A DNA stretch of 64,000 bases from Gallionellales bacterium RIFCSPLOWO2_02_FULL_59_110 (GCA_001801215.1 MGXA01000091.1:1-64000); one strand, 5' to 3'; counted from the stretch's first letter, positions 31,399 through 40,223 are shown. The notes: a model not told the origin generated them from the sequence alone. A program made the numbers and translations.

Positions 31399-32021
31399 TG
31401 GCGAATGCACCCAGGATAGCGGAGTGGATCAAGGAGCGGATCCGGCTGAAAAAAGCCAAGCCAATTCCCGCGCATGTCAATTTTTTTTATTGCTTTGGCG
31501 GCGTTTCGCTGTTCCTCATCCTCCTGCAGCTGGCTTCCGGAGTGTTCATGCTTTTCTTCTACACGCCCGAGCCGGCCAAGGCACTGCAAAGCATCGCCCA
31601 TTTAAGCAACGAAGTTCCCCTGGGATGGCTGTTCAGGAACCTGCACCGCTGGACTTCCACGCTCCTGCTGGCGACCGTGTTTTCCCACATGGCCATCGTG
31701 TTTTACCTGAAAGCCTATCAGAGCCCTAGGCAGCTCACCTGGCTGTCCGGCGTTTCGCAGTTGCTCCTGGTGTTCCTGCTGGTGGTCACCGGGCTGATTC
31801 TCCCGTGGGACTGGAGATCCTACTGGTCTTTCGCGATATGGATGGATTACATCGGGACATGGACGATAGGGGGCGAATTTATCCAGAATATGCTTCTGGA
31901 TTCTTTCACGTTAAACGCGGCGTACTTTATCCACATCCTGATAATCCCGTTATTTCTTGCGGCTATCCTGTCTTTCCATTTCAAAATGGTAAGGCGGCAT
32001 GGCATATCGGAGCCACTGTAA
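31398..32021 (+). CDS. Cytochrome b N-terminal domain (b6-like)
   Basis: A 207-residue, four-helix cytochrome b/b6 domain with both bis-histidine haem pairs: LHRWTSTLLLATVFSHMAIVF and YFIHILIIPLFLAAILSFHF, plus LILPWDWRSYW before helix D. Starts with GTG at 31398, overlapping the lipoprotein stop. It forms a split cytochrome b with the next gene, like cytochrome b6 with subunit IV. Paralogous to the N-domain of the fused protein at 29610. Confidence 0.87.
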   Translation: MANAPRIAEWIKERIRLKKAKPIPAHVNFFYCFGGVSLFLILLQLASGVFMLFFYTPEPAKALQSIAHLSNEVPLGWLFRNLHRWTSTLLLATVFSHMAIVFYLKAYQSPRQLTWLSGVSQLLLVFLLVVTGLILPWDWRSYWSFAIWMDYIGTWTIGGEFIQNMLLDSFTLNAAYFIHILIIPLFLAAILSFHFKMVRRHGISEPL

Positions 32022-32042
32022 GCATCATTGGGGTAACCAAAC

Positions 32043-32723
32043 ATGGCGAACCGGAAAACAGAAACCATCATGGAGCCCAAGTACGCTCCCCCCTATCCGC
32101 AGTCGTTCTACCCTTTTTGGCCGAAGCACGCGGTAAAGGCCGGCACACTGATATCGATCATATTCCTGGGGTTGCTGTTACTGTCCTTTTTCATGAGGGT
32201 GCCCATGGATCTCAACATGCCCCCCATGCCCGATGATGGTGCCTACGTACCCGCGCCCGAGTGGTATTTGTTCTTTCTGTTTCAGCCTTTCTGGTATCTG
32301 ACCGGGGATAATGCGAAATGGCTGGCGGTCGGCACGTTTTGGCTCCCGCTGTTGGCTGTGGTTGCCCTGCTTCTGGTGCCCTTTCTCTTTCGAAAACGCA
32401 GCAAACTCCGTTTCGGGATCAAGGCCACATCAATAGCGGCGATTGCCATCTATGCCGGAATTGCCTGGTTGATCCCAATAGGCACAATCGTGGGCAGCGG
32501 CGCTCCCGCCAAGACGTTGGGTTGTCCGTCTTGCCACAATCCCATGATGGGCGAACGGCAAGCCTTGCCCCCTGCCAACATTGGCGATTTCTACAGAAAT
32601 GAACGCCAGCGCCAAGTCGATCTGGGCGGCTATAACGTAGGGAGCGACGATCATGTCGGCGGATCCTACAAGGATGCAAACTGGCAACTGCGCCATTTTT
32701 ATGAACCCACGATGACATGGTAA
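32043..32723 (+). CDS. Cytochrome b C-terminal domain with c-type haem tail
   Basis: A 226-residue protein with three membrane helices equivalent to b6f subunit IV, including an intact Qo motif in APEWYLFFLFQPFWYL, a fourth hydrophobic segment (about 130-155), and a periplasmic tail with CPSCH at 161-165. It ends RHFYEPTMTW, resembling the end of the fused cytochrome b upstream. It would complete the split cytochrome b of the preceding gene and pass electrons to its own c haem. Confidence 0.87.
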   Translation: MANRKTETIMEPKYAPPYPQSFYPFWPKHAVKAGTLISIIFLGLLLLSFFMRVPMDLNMPPMPDDGAYVPAPEWYLFFLFQPFWYLTGDNAKWLAVGTFWLPLLAVVALLLVPFLFRKRSKLRFGIKATSIAAIAIYAGIAWLIPIGTIVGSGAPAKTLGCPSCHNPMMGERQALPPANIGDFYRNERQRQVDLGGYNVGSDDHVGGSYKDANWQLRHFYEPTMTW

Positions 32724-32744
32724 TCCCATGCCCGGCGATACTCC

Positions 32745-33974
32745 ATGAGAAACCCGTTTAATTTTTTTCCACATAACGGACTGATATTTCTGCTGTGCGC
32801 TGCGCTCATCGGCAGCGGGACAGCTTCCGCACAGGGAATGCACGATCATGGCGACGGCAAGCACCAGACTCAATCGTCTTCGCCAGTCAGGGACGTAGCC
32901 TTACCCGAAGGAATCGGTGCGACCCAGTCGATTGCCATAGACTCGAACGGCTGGGTCTGGTTTACCGAGAAGGCGGGCAATAAACTAACCGCCTACGATC
33001 CGGAAAAACAGAAGTTTGCGACCCACTCTCTTCCCCCATCATGGGGCGATATGGGATTTTCGAATATTACGCTGGGCGCGGACGGGGAAATCTGGTTCAC
33101 CGTAAACCGGCGCGCAGAAGGTGCGGATAATCCGCACATACTGGGACGGTTTACGCCTGCGGACGGATATTTTACGAAATATGCCCTCCCGCACAAATCC
33201 GCTCCGGAAGAATTGATAGTGGACGCCAACGGCACGATATGGTTTTTTGCCTCCAATAAAAACAACCTTTATCGCATCGACCCCAAGACTTTCGCGCTGA
33301 AAGGCTACCCCATCCCTACCGCCAACGGGCATCCCAGAGGGTTGGCTGTCGATCAGAAAGGCCATGTCTGGTTTGCCGAATCCAATGCCAATAAAATAGG
33401 CCGCTTTATTCCCGAGCAGGAGGTGTTTCATGAATATGAGGTGCTCACGCCGTTCGCCAACCCGGGAAAAATCTCCATCGACCATCATGGCAATGTATGG
33501 TTTGTCGAGGTAACGGCAAACAGGATTGGAGTGTTTCACCCGGACCGGAACCGGTTCAGCGAAGCCATTATCCCCACCCCCGGCAGCGCTCCTGTCGCGC
33601 TGGTGAACGACGGCGATGGCAACGTCTGGTTTTTGCAATACAAGGGGAACAAGGTTGGCGTGTTCAATCTGGAAACAGCAGCCTTTCGCGAATATGACAT
33701 TCCCGCTTATAACAGCCTGCCGGCAGGCATCGCGATTGACCGCAAACGATCCACACTCTGGTTCACTCAAAGCGCCACAGAAGCGAAGAGCCTGGGGATG
33801 CTTTCCATTAGCGAAGCCTTGGCGCACGGCAACAAACAGGGCGCAGTGCTTGAAAAATCAGCTGCGGCAGGAGGAGGCATGCCCAACTGGTTTGTTTTGC
33901 TTGCCGTGTTGCTGGCCGTCGCGGCGCTGGGCGGGTGGTTGGCCTGGAAATCCCGCAAAGGTGTGCGCCCGTAG
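32745..33974 (+). CDS. Vgb-like beta-propeller, exported, with C-terminal membrane anchor
   Basis: A 409-residue protein with an N-terminal signal (hydrophobic about 10-27), a His-rich stretch (MHDHGDGKH) and about six repeats of the virginiamycin-B-lyase/NHL type (GNVWFVE, NRIGVFHPDRN, EYDIPAYNS pattern), and a C-terminal transmembrane segment (about 380-400) with a basic tail. The family includes streptogramin lyase, but antibiotic lyase activity is unlikely in this operon. A periplasmic scaffold or sensor role next to the cytochromes is inferred. Confidence 0.82.
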   Translation: MRNPFNFFPHNGLIFLLCAALIGSGTASAQGMHDHGDGKHQTQSSSPVRDVALPEGIGATQSIAIDSNGWVWFTEKAGNKLTAYDPEKQKFATHSLPPSWGDMGFSNITLGADGEIWFTVNRRAEGADNPHILGRFTPADGYFTKYALPHKSAPEELIVDANGTIWFFASNKNNLYRIDPKTFALKGYPIPTANGHPRGLAVDQKGHVWFAESNANKIGRFIPEQEVFHEYEVLTPFANPGKISIDHHGNVWFVEVTANRIGVFHPDRNRFSEAIIPTPGSAPVALVNDGDGNVWFLQYKGNKVGVFNLETAAFREYDIPAYNSLPAGIAIDRKRSTLWFTQSATEAKSLGMLSISEALAHGNKQGAVLEKSAAAGGGMPNWFVLLAVLLAVAALGGWLAWKSRKGVRP

Positions 33975-34045
33975 CACATTGCCCAGATGCATGGATGGGC
34001 TATCCGGGCCGTCTCATAAACTATTGAGGGACTTTTTTCCGCTTG

Positions 34046-34063
34046 GCGTTGTCTTGACAACGC
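34046..34063. repeat. Perfect inverted repeat between the two propeller genes
   Basis: GCGTTGTC and GACAACGC flank a TT spacer, a perfect 8-bp dyad about 80 bases upstream of the second propeller start. No T-run follows. It could be an operator or simply a weak hairpin. Confidence 0.45.
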
Positions 34064-34141
34064 AGTATGCCGCTCCCGGATTTGCGCTATACCCTGCCGC
34101 CAGGAATCCATATTAAACCGTTTCAACAAGGACGCAACGCA

Positions 34142-35131
34142 GTGAAAATAGCAGCTGTTTTCTGGGCGGCCCTCGCCAGTTTGCTTAGCTTCCCGTCATG
34201 GGGAGAGGATGCCTTCAAGCCGTTCGAGGTGCCCACAGCTCATACTTACCCGACGAGGATCGCCATCGACAAGAGTGACACAGTCTGGTTCATCGAGTCG
34301 AATTTCAACAAACTCGGAGAACTCCGGCCTGCCAAAGGCGTTTTCTCCGAACACAATATCCCCACGCCCTCCAGCCTCCCATCGGATATAACGGCCAGCC
34401 CGTCGGGCAAGATATGGATAACCGAGTCGGACGCAAACCAGCTCGGTGTTTTCGACCCTGCTTCGCAGTTGTTTAAGGAATACGATATTCCGACAATAAC
34501 GAGCATGCCTTCCCGGATTGTGACCGATCCGCGCGGAAATATCTGGTTTACAGAATTTTATGGCAACAAGGTCGGTATGTTCGATCCACGGCGAGAAACG
34601 TTTCGGGAATATCCGATCCCGACACCCGACAGTCGCCCATCGGGCATCGTCGCGGATAAAAAGGGCTTGATGTGGTTTCTGGAAACCCAGGGCAACAAGC
34701 TGGGCAAGCTGAACCCCAAGAACGGCGCAATTCACGAATTCGAACTGCCAATAGCATTCGAATCCCCAAGGGACATTGTCATAGACAGATCCGGCGTGCT
34801 CTGGTTTGGCGGCCACATAGGACGTAACCTGATGGCCTTCAATCCCGCCACCGAAAAATTCAGATCATTTTCGATGCCGGGCGGTAGCGTAGTCGAAAGC
34901 TTGACTGCCGCAAACGACGGGAAAATATTTTGCACTCTCAGGACAAGCAGCAAAATAGCAGTGTTCGACCCGGCAACCAGTGCGTTTCTGGAATTCGATG
35001 TAGGCGTGGGCAAGAGCCAGCCTAACGGTATCGGCACCGATGCAAGAGGGAATATCTGGTTTGCCGATACGGCAAAAAACGCCCTAGTCAGGCTGGACAA
35101 GGGCATGGTGGGAAAGCTATGGATAAAGTGA
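34142..35131 (+). CDS. Vgb-like beta-propeller, periplasmic
   Basis: A 329-residue protein starting at a GTG with AAGGA upstream, with a signal peptide (MKIAAVFWAALASLLSFPSWG) and about seven Vgb/NHL repeats with the pattern GNIWFTE, GNKVGMFDP, EYPIPTPDSRPSGI. Unlike its neighbour it has no C-terminal anchor, so it should be soluble in the periplasm. The two are clear paralogues, probably from duplication. The longer reading frame from 34067 lacks a signal peptide at its start and is rejected. Confidence 0.83.
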   Translation: MKIAAVFWAALASLLSFPSWGEDAFKPFEVPTAHTYPTRIAIDKSDTVWFIESNFNKLGELRPAKGVFSEHNIPTPSSLPSDITASPSGKIWITESDANQLGVFDPASQLFKEYDIPTITSMPSRIVTDPRGNIWFTEFYGNKVGMFDPRRETFREYPIPTPDSRPSGIVADKKGLMWFLETQGNKLGKLNPKNGAIHEFELPIAFESPRDIVIDRSGVLWFGGHIGRNLMAFNPATEKFRSFSMPGGSVVESLTAANDGKIFCTLRTSSKIAVFDPATSAFLEFDVGVGKSQPNGIGTDARGNIWFADTAKNALVRLDKGMVGKLWIK

Positions 35132-35186
35132 AATTTTCAAGGTGCCGGGAATCGCTGGTCGCCCTGGCATCTGATGAGTGCGTAAA

Positions 35187-35705
35187 ATGAAGAAATCCTG
35201 GTGGGCGATAGGTTCACTTTTTTTTGCAATTGCTGCGGCAATTGGCGTATTGGCCATCCCCAACCCGTTGGGCGAACAGGTGCTGGCAGAAGCCAAGTAC
35301 AGGGGATACATCCCATACACCACGGACGATGCGGTTTCGCTCGCTTACAGCCGATGCACCACCTGTCACAACGCAGATAAAATGCTCAAATATTGCGCCC
35401 GATGCGGGCCTCCTTTTATCGTCACCGTCCATTCCATGAAAAAATATGTGGAATTGCTGAACCAGAAGGGCGGGCAATTCAAGCCATTCTCCGACGCTGA
35501 GGCGGTCGCGATCACACAGGCATGGAACGGCCTGGTCGGCAACTGGGAACCCGGGTGGGGCTTGAAAAACATCCACAAACTCTTGCAAGGCGATCAAGCA
35601 CTGATGCGCCTCGCGGAGACTCCATTGGAGAACAGGCCCATAGAAATGGCGCTGAAGAGCAAGAGCGCGCCGGGCGCCCACAAGGAAACGTTCACGCCGC
35701 AATAA
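35187..35705 (+). CDS. Membrane-anchored monohaem cytochrome c
   Basis: A 172-residue protein with an N-terminal anchor or uncleaved signal (about 5-24), a CTTCH haem site at 57-61 followed closely by an extra CARC, and a helical C-terminal domain of about 100 residues. It is the last gene of the plus-strand cytochrome b operon, so it may be the electron acceptor of that complex. Not a standard cytochrome c1; no family recognised beyond class I-type haem binding. Confidence 0.75.
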   Translation: MKKSWWAIGSLFFAIAAAIGVLAIPNPLGEQVLAEAKYRGYIPYTTDDAVSLAYSRCTTCHNADKMLKYCARCGPPFIVTVHSMKKYVELLNQKGGQFKPFSDAEAVAITQAWNGLVGNWEPGWGLKNIHKLLQGDQALMRLAETPLENRPIEMALKSKSAPGAHKETFTPQ

Positions 35706-35732
35706 ATTCCGGTCACGAAACCGCATGCATGT

Positions 35733-35990
35733 TCATTTCTCGCGCAATAATTTTTCGAGGATGGCAGCGTAATAATATTGGCGCAAATTCTGCCTTGCGA
35801 TCAGGAGAATCAAAATCACCAGCACGAAATGAACGCCAGGCTCAAAACCGGGTTGCGTGGCGAATTGCCAGGCATAAAACAATGCCAGGCCCGACCCCGC
35901 GATCACGCTGGTAATCGAAAGGGCCAGGAAAAGTTTTTTACGCTTTATGGCACGTCTGGCAAAATGCAGTTCCGAATCAGTCATGCTCAT
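35733..35990 (-). CDS. Small membrane protein, unknown
   Basis: About 85 residues with two hydrophobic segments (LFLALSITSVIAGSGLALFYAW and HFVLVILILLIA) flanked by basic residues. The start is uncertain between nearby ATGs (35984, 35990, 35996); an upstream TTG is unlikely. It lies between the convergent end of the plus-strand operon and a cytochrome c gene. Not recognised. Confidence 0.55.
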   Translation of the reverse strand: MSMTDSELHFARRAIKRKKLFLALSITSVIAGSGLALFYAWQFATQPGFEPGVHFVLVILILLIARQNLRQYYYAAILEKLLREK

Positions 35991-36065
35991 GTGCATGCAC
36001 CATGTCGCTTCAAGGGTAAGTAATGGCGTATCGTCAAGCAACTACCCGCAATCCGTTCCTTCGAC

Positions 36066-36557
36066 TCACTTTGATTCTTTATCTTTGTATTTGCACTTGC
36101 AGATGCTGTCCCTGACATATTGAACAATCTGTTTTATCTCAGCGTCGGTAAAAGTATCCTTCCAGCCCGGCATTGCCTCGGAAAGCCCGGCCGAGACCCC
36201 GCCGTGTTTGACGACCTTGAAAAGAAACTCGTCTGTTCTTGCCGATAACAGTCTGGTATCGCTCAATTGGCGTGGGATCACCCCTTCTCCGAGACTGCCC
36301 GAAAGAGGGCCATCGTTTTTTCCGGTCACTCCGTGGCACGGCGAACAATTTCCGATATAGTTGTCCTTGCCTGCCTCTCCGGTATAGGTTCCCGTATTGT
36401 CGGGGTCGAGCTCTATGTGAGAGCGGTTCCTTTCCTTACCCGGCAGCTCGTTCGAAAATCCCGCACCGGGAAAAAACATCATACTCAAACACAGCGCAAA
36501 GGGAACCGCCCCCGATAGAAAGATTTTCATTTTTTTCGTAATTCGACTATTCAACAT
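36066..36557 (-). CDS. Periplasmic monohaem cytochrome c with CKCK tail
   Basis: A 163-residue class I cytochrome c with signal peptide (hydrophobic about 12-34), CSPCH at 71-75, the sixth-ligand region EAMPGWKD and C-terminal helix VQYVRDS, ending in CKCK and a lysine-rich tail. The same CKCK ending occurs in the cytochrome at 50981, so the two appear paralogous. The start could be the internal ATG at 36530. It precedes the PPOX-like gene's 3' end by 31 bases on the same strand. Confidence 0.82.
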   Translation of the reverse strand: MLNSRITKKMKIFLSGAVPFALCLSMMFFPGAGFSNELPGKERNRSHIELDPDNTGTYTGEAGKDNYIGNCSPCHGVTGKNDGPLSGSLGEGVIPRQLSDTRLLSARTDEFLFKVVKHGGVSAGLSEAMPGWKDTFTDAEIKQIVQYVRDSICKCKYKDKESK

Positions 36558-36587
36558 TGTGGAGCAATTCCGGCGGCCTGCCGAAAT

Positions 36588-38042
36588 CTATTCGGCGGCA
36601 ACACCCATAGCTCCCAGACCGCAAACAGTCTTCGCGCGGCACTCCGCTTCCTCGCGCCGCTTCCTCTCGACAGAAGGCCAGTGCCGCGCACCCAGAATAC
36701 GATCCGCGACGGCATGGCTACAGACAAGGCGGTCGCGCACCGATACCCCGCCCCGGTAGTTGGCCTCGAGATGGAGGCCGGGAATATGTTGCAGGCGTGC
36801 CGAGATGGCCTGCATGCGCGCCTGGTAGGCACCGTGATACATGGGGAGCGCCTCGCCGTGCCTGTCGATGCGCACCATTTCCGGATCGGCTTTCAAACCT
36901 ATCAACGAGCGCAATGTTCCAAGCGCCTCATCCAGCAGGCGCGCGTCGTCCCAGTCCGCCACGTGTGGGGCACGCGCGCCACCCAGATACGAAGTCAATA
37001 GTGCTTTCCCCGGCGGCGCACGGTCCGGAAACAGGGTGCTCATCCACAAATTACCCGTCAGGGTCGCGCTTTCCCCCTTCGGCGCAAGGAAACCGGCGCC
37101 ATCCAGCGGGTGCTGCACAGCATCGCGCGCCACCCCAGTATGTACGATGCTCACCGGGGCATAGCCGATTCCCCGCAGCAATTCCGCCAGCTCGTTGTCC
37201 AGCGGATCGACCAGCGCCACCGCCGCAGGCGCGGGGGTCGCCACGATCACATGAGCTGCGCTCACGCTGCGCTGCCCATGCGGCGTTGCCGCCGTGGCCT
37301 GCCAGCCATCCCGCTCGCGCGCCAGTTCTTGCGCGACATGGCCGGTGCGCATGTTGATCCCTGGCGTTTTGGCCAATGCCTCCACCAGGCTGCCCATGCC
37401 GTCGCGGAAGGAAAAAGTTTCGGTAACGCTGGCGGTGCGGCGGCGCAATATGCGGTTGACCAACACTCCGGCACCGATGCTGCCATAGCGCTGCTCCAAT
37501 GCCATCAGGCGCGGCAGAACGGCGGCGGCGCTGGCCTGGTCCGCATCAGCGGCCAGCGTTCCGGCCACGAAGGGCTCCATGGCTTTTTCCAGCACTTCGC
37601 GGCCAAGCCGGCGCGTGATGAACTCGCTGACCGTTTCGTCGGTTCGCCCGCTGGAGAAGATAAACGGTTCGGCGAGCAGGCGCAATTTGCCGCGCAGGCT
37701 CCACAAGGGCGAGGCCACCATGGGGCTCAAACGCATCGGCAATGCTTTCAGGCACCCCCGATGCAGCAGGTAGCGGCGTACCTCGGCGGCAGGCTGGCGT
37801 GCGGTCTTTGCCGGTTCCAGCCCCGCCTCGCGCACCAGCTCCGCTACCTCGGGGCGGAAATTCAATACCATGGCTGCGGCGCGTTCGGTGAGGTAGCCGT
37901 CCTGCCGGGTGCTCATAATCTTGCCGCCCGGTCGCTCGCCGGCTTCCCATACCTCGACGGATAGGCCGCTGCGCGCCAGCCACCACGCGGAGGCCAGCCC
38001 TGAAATGCCGCCGCCAATAATGAGTACGTCAACTTTATGCAT
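36588..38042 (-). CDS. Protoporphyrinogen oxidase-like flavoprotein (HemY type)
   Basis: A 484-residue FAD protein with the N-terminal dinucleotide motif IIGGGISGLASAWWLARSG, an E-rich second block (VEVWEAGERPGGK) and the C-terminal FAD segment NYRGGVSVRDR typical of oxygen-dependent protoporphyrinogen oxidases. It would oxidise protoporphyrinogen IX or a related porphyrinogen. Placement next to an AhbD/NirJ-like radical SAM gene inside a cytochrome island suggests a dedicated haem-synthesis or haem-modification role, which is inference. Other amine-oxidase-family flavoproteins are the alternative. Confidence 0.82.
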   Translation of the reverse strand: MHKVDVLIIGGGISGLASAWWLARSGLSVEVWEAGERPGGKIMSTRQDGYLTERAAAMVLNFRPEVAELVREAGLEPAKTARQPAAEVRRYLLHRGCLKALPMRLSPMVASPLWSLRGKLRLLAEPFIFSSGRTDETVSEFITRRLGREVLEKAMEPFVAGTLAADADQASAAAVLPRLMALEQRYGSIGAGVLVNRILRRRTASVTETFSFRDGMGSLVEALAKTPGINMRTGHVAQELARERDGWQATAATPHGQRSVSAAHVIVATPAPAAVALVDPLDNELAELLRGIGYAPVSIVHTGVARDAVQHPLDGAGFLAPKGESATLTGNLWMSTLFPDRAPPGKALLTSYLGGARAPHVADWDDARLLDEALGTLRSLIGLKADPEMVRIDRHGEALPMYHGAYQARMQAISARLQHIPGLHLEANYRGGVSVRDRLVCSHAVADRILGARHWPSVERKRREEAECRAKTVCGLGAMGVAAE

Positions 38043-38084
38043 CGCTATGCCGCCGGCTTGTGTTTTATTCTAACGGGCCGAATT

Positions 38085-40223
38085 TTACTTGTTTGATTTG
38101 AGTTGCGCCTTCATTTTTTCGAGCAAATCCCGGCCCAGCAGATCGCCGGGGTTTTCCCGTGCCGCAACGAAACTCCTGATGGTATCGAAGCGCTTGTCGG
38201 CTTCGGGATTGTCCTTGAGGCGCGGCACGCGATCGCGCGCAATCTCGTAGGCGTTGAAGCTCAATTCCTGCATCCCGAACCCCTTCATGCGCTGCACCGC
38301 ACGCATCATGGCGTTATTGCGGAAGCGCGTCAGGTCGGCGGAAGTGATACGCGCCAGCCCCTCCTTGCGTGCATTGAACTCGGCGGCCTTCTTGATGCCG
38401 GCGCGGTTGAAATCGGGCGCGGACAACACGCGCGCCAGCGCATCCTCGTCCCACTCCACACCGCCAGTCAATTGCGCGATGGCTGCCTCGACATCGGTCG
38501 ATTCCACGGTGGCCGCACGCCGTTTTCTGGTGAAGCTCTCTGCGGCGCCTTCCAGTGCGGGCGCTACGAACATGCGCACCTGGGGCGCCTTTTCGGCAAG
38601 GAACACCGTAAGCAACTGGTCGGATTCATCCGCCCACTTCAAACTGCGACCAGGCTGCTGTTCCGATTCCAGCCGATCCAGCAGCTTGATATTGACTTCC
38701 AGCCTGCCCTCGGAACGGGCGACATCCTCGGCGATCGCACGCACACCTTCCTGCAAAAAGGCGGGCATGGCCGCGAGGCGTTCGCGCGCCTGCTCGCTCC
38801 ACGGCAGCTCACCGTTTATATGAAACTCGCGTAGCGATTCGTTCGCCCCCTCTCCCGGGTGCCCTGCCAAAAGCTTTTCGGACTCCGGGGGAGGGTTGGG
38901 GTGAGGGACGCCGATAGCCTGCACGCCTGCTATTTGGTTTGCTTCCCCTCGTGTATTTGGTCTGGGTGGCCCGTCGCTGCCGAAACGTCTGGCGGACAAG
39001 ACCGCGAGATGCTCTTCCGTAACCGTATCCAGTCCCAGTTCCTGCACGTAACTTTCGGCGCGGCTCTTGACCATCTTGCGCAAAAAGGACGGAACCCGCG
39101 ACAGGCGCTTCTCCGCCTCCTCACTCCATGCCAGTTTCTTCGACTGCTCGGCCAGCGGTTCGATGACGGCAGCACCTTCCGGCACATGAACACACCATGG
39201 GTCGGTATCCATCAAGCTTTCGCCCATCGCGAGGGGCCGCGCACGGCAACCGCCGCACAACTTCCGGAATTCGCAACTGCCGCATTTGCCTTGCAACTTG
39301 GGTTTGCGCAGGGATTGGAAGGTGGGCGATTGATCCCAGATATCCCAGAATTTCTTGTCGCGGATGTTGCCGTCTTCATTGGGAATATAGGGACAAGCCG
39401 TAACGCCGCCCTCCGGTGTGACGCGGCAATAGTGTATGCCCGCGAGGCAACCGCCGCCTTCGTAGCCCGCGGCGCGGGTGAGCGTCGATGCAGGGTTGCG
39501 CTGATAGGCGATGCGCTTGTAATGGGGGGCGCAGCGCGCACGGATCAGCAAGTCCCGGCTCTGTTCCTGCGCCGCCACCAGTTGGTTGAGCACCCGCTCG
39601 TACGTGACGGGGCTGATATCCGACATGGATTCACCGCGACCGGTACACACCAGGAAGAACACGTTCAGCACTCGCGCCCCGGAAGCCCGGGCAAAATCTA
39701 TCATGCCCGGCACTTCGTCGGCATTGGATTCGGTGACGGAAAAATGGATCTGGAACGGCAAGCCGTGGCGCTTGCAGGCCTCGATACCCTGCATGGTTTT
39801 CTCCCACGCGCCCGGCAGGCCACGGAAGGCGTCGTGCTTTTCGGGGTCGAGAGAATCGACACTGATACCTGCGCCCATCGCACCGGTAGCCTTCAGCGAT
39901 TGCACGCGCTTATCGGTGAGCGCCACACCATTTGTCCCCACCACCATGGCAAGGCCAAGTCCGGCACCATGCGCCACCAGTTTTTCCAGGTCGCCACGCA
40001 GCATCGGCTCACCGCCGGTAAGCACCACCATGGTTTCCGTGCTGCGTGCCGCGATATCGTCCAGCAGGCTGCACACCTCTTCCGCCGTCAGTTCATTTCT
40101 ATCGCCATGCTTCATGGTTTCCGCATCCATGTAGCAATGGGCGCAGGCGAGGTTGCAACGGTTGGTCAGATTGATGGCGAGCAAAAACAGGCTGCTTGCA
40201 TCGCCGGTGCGAGATACCTCCAT
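38085..40223 (-). CDS. AhbD/NirJ-like radical SAM/SPASM protein with PCP_red-type repeats
   Basis: A 712-residue protein. The radical SAM cluster site is CNLACAHC (Cys 23, 27, 30) and a SPASM-type region follows with cysteines at 259, 266, 277, 314, 317, 323, 326 and 344 (GGCLAGIHYCRV, CGSCEFRKLCGGCRARP), matching the haem-pathway enzymes AhbD and NirJ. The C-terminal half carries four repeats resembling the C-terminal domain of light-independent protochlorophyllide reductase (about 366-413, 475-519, 530-585, 591-636; each starts with W-x-(D/E)-(E/Q)). Residues 438-462 come from an inserted repeat. The start overlaps the Usp stop (TAATG). Confidence 0.85.
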   Translation of the reverse strand: MEVSRTGDASSLFLLAINLTNRCNLACAHCYMDAETMKHGDRNELTAEEVCSLLDDIAARSTETMVVLTGGEPMLRGDLEKLVAHGAGLGLAMVVGTNGVALTDKRVQSLKATGAMGAGISVDSLDPEKHDAFRGLPGAWEKTMQGIEACKRHGLPFQIHFSVTESNADEVPGMIDFARASGARVLNVFFLVCTGRGESMSDISPVTYERVLNQLVAAQEQSRDLLIRARCAPHYKRIAYQRNPASTLTRAAGYEGGGCLAGIHYCRVTPEGGVTACPYIPNEDGNIRDKKFWDIWDQSPTFQSLRKPKLQGKCGSCEFRKLCGGCRARPLAMGESLMDTDPWCVHVPEGAAVIEPLAEQSKKLAWSEEAEKRLSRVPSFLRKMVKSRAESYVQELGLDTVTEEHLAVLSARRFGSDGPPRPNTRGEANQIAGVQAIGVPHPNPPPESEKLLAGHPGEGANESLREFHINGELPWSEQARERLAAMPAFLQEGVRAIAEDVARSEGRLEVNIKLLDRLESEQQPGRSLKWADESDQLLTVFLAEKAPQVRMFVAPALEGAAESFTRKRRAATVESTDVEAAIAQLTGGVEWDEDALARVLSAPDFNRAGIKKAAEFNARKEGLARITSADLTRFRNNAMMRAVQRMKGFGMQELSFNAYEIARDRVPRLKDNPEADKRFDTIRSFVAARENPGDLLGRDLLEKMKAQLKSNK
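38840..38911. repeat. REP-like element inserted in frame in the radical SAM gene
   Basis: A palindromic GC-rich segment with CCCCCTCTCCCGGG near one end and CCGGGGGAGGGTTGGGG near the other lies within coding sequence and encodes a stretch beginning VPHPNPPPESEK. Translated PHPNPLP-type segments are typical of dispersed intergenic repeats. The element sits between the first and second PCP_red-like repeats and keeps the reading frame open. Confidence 0.7.
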
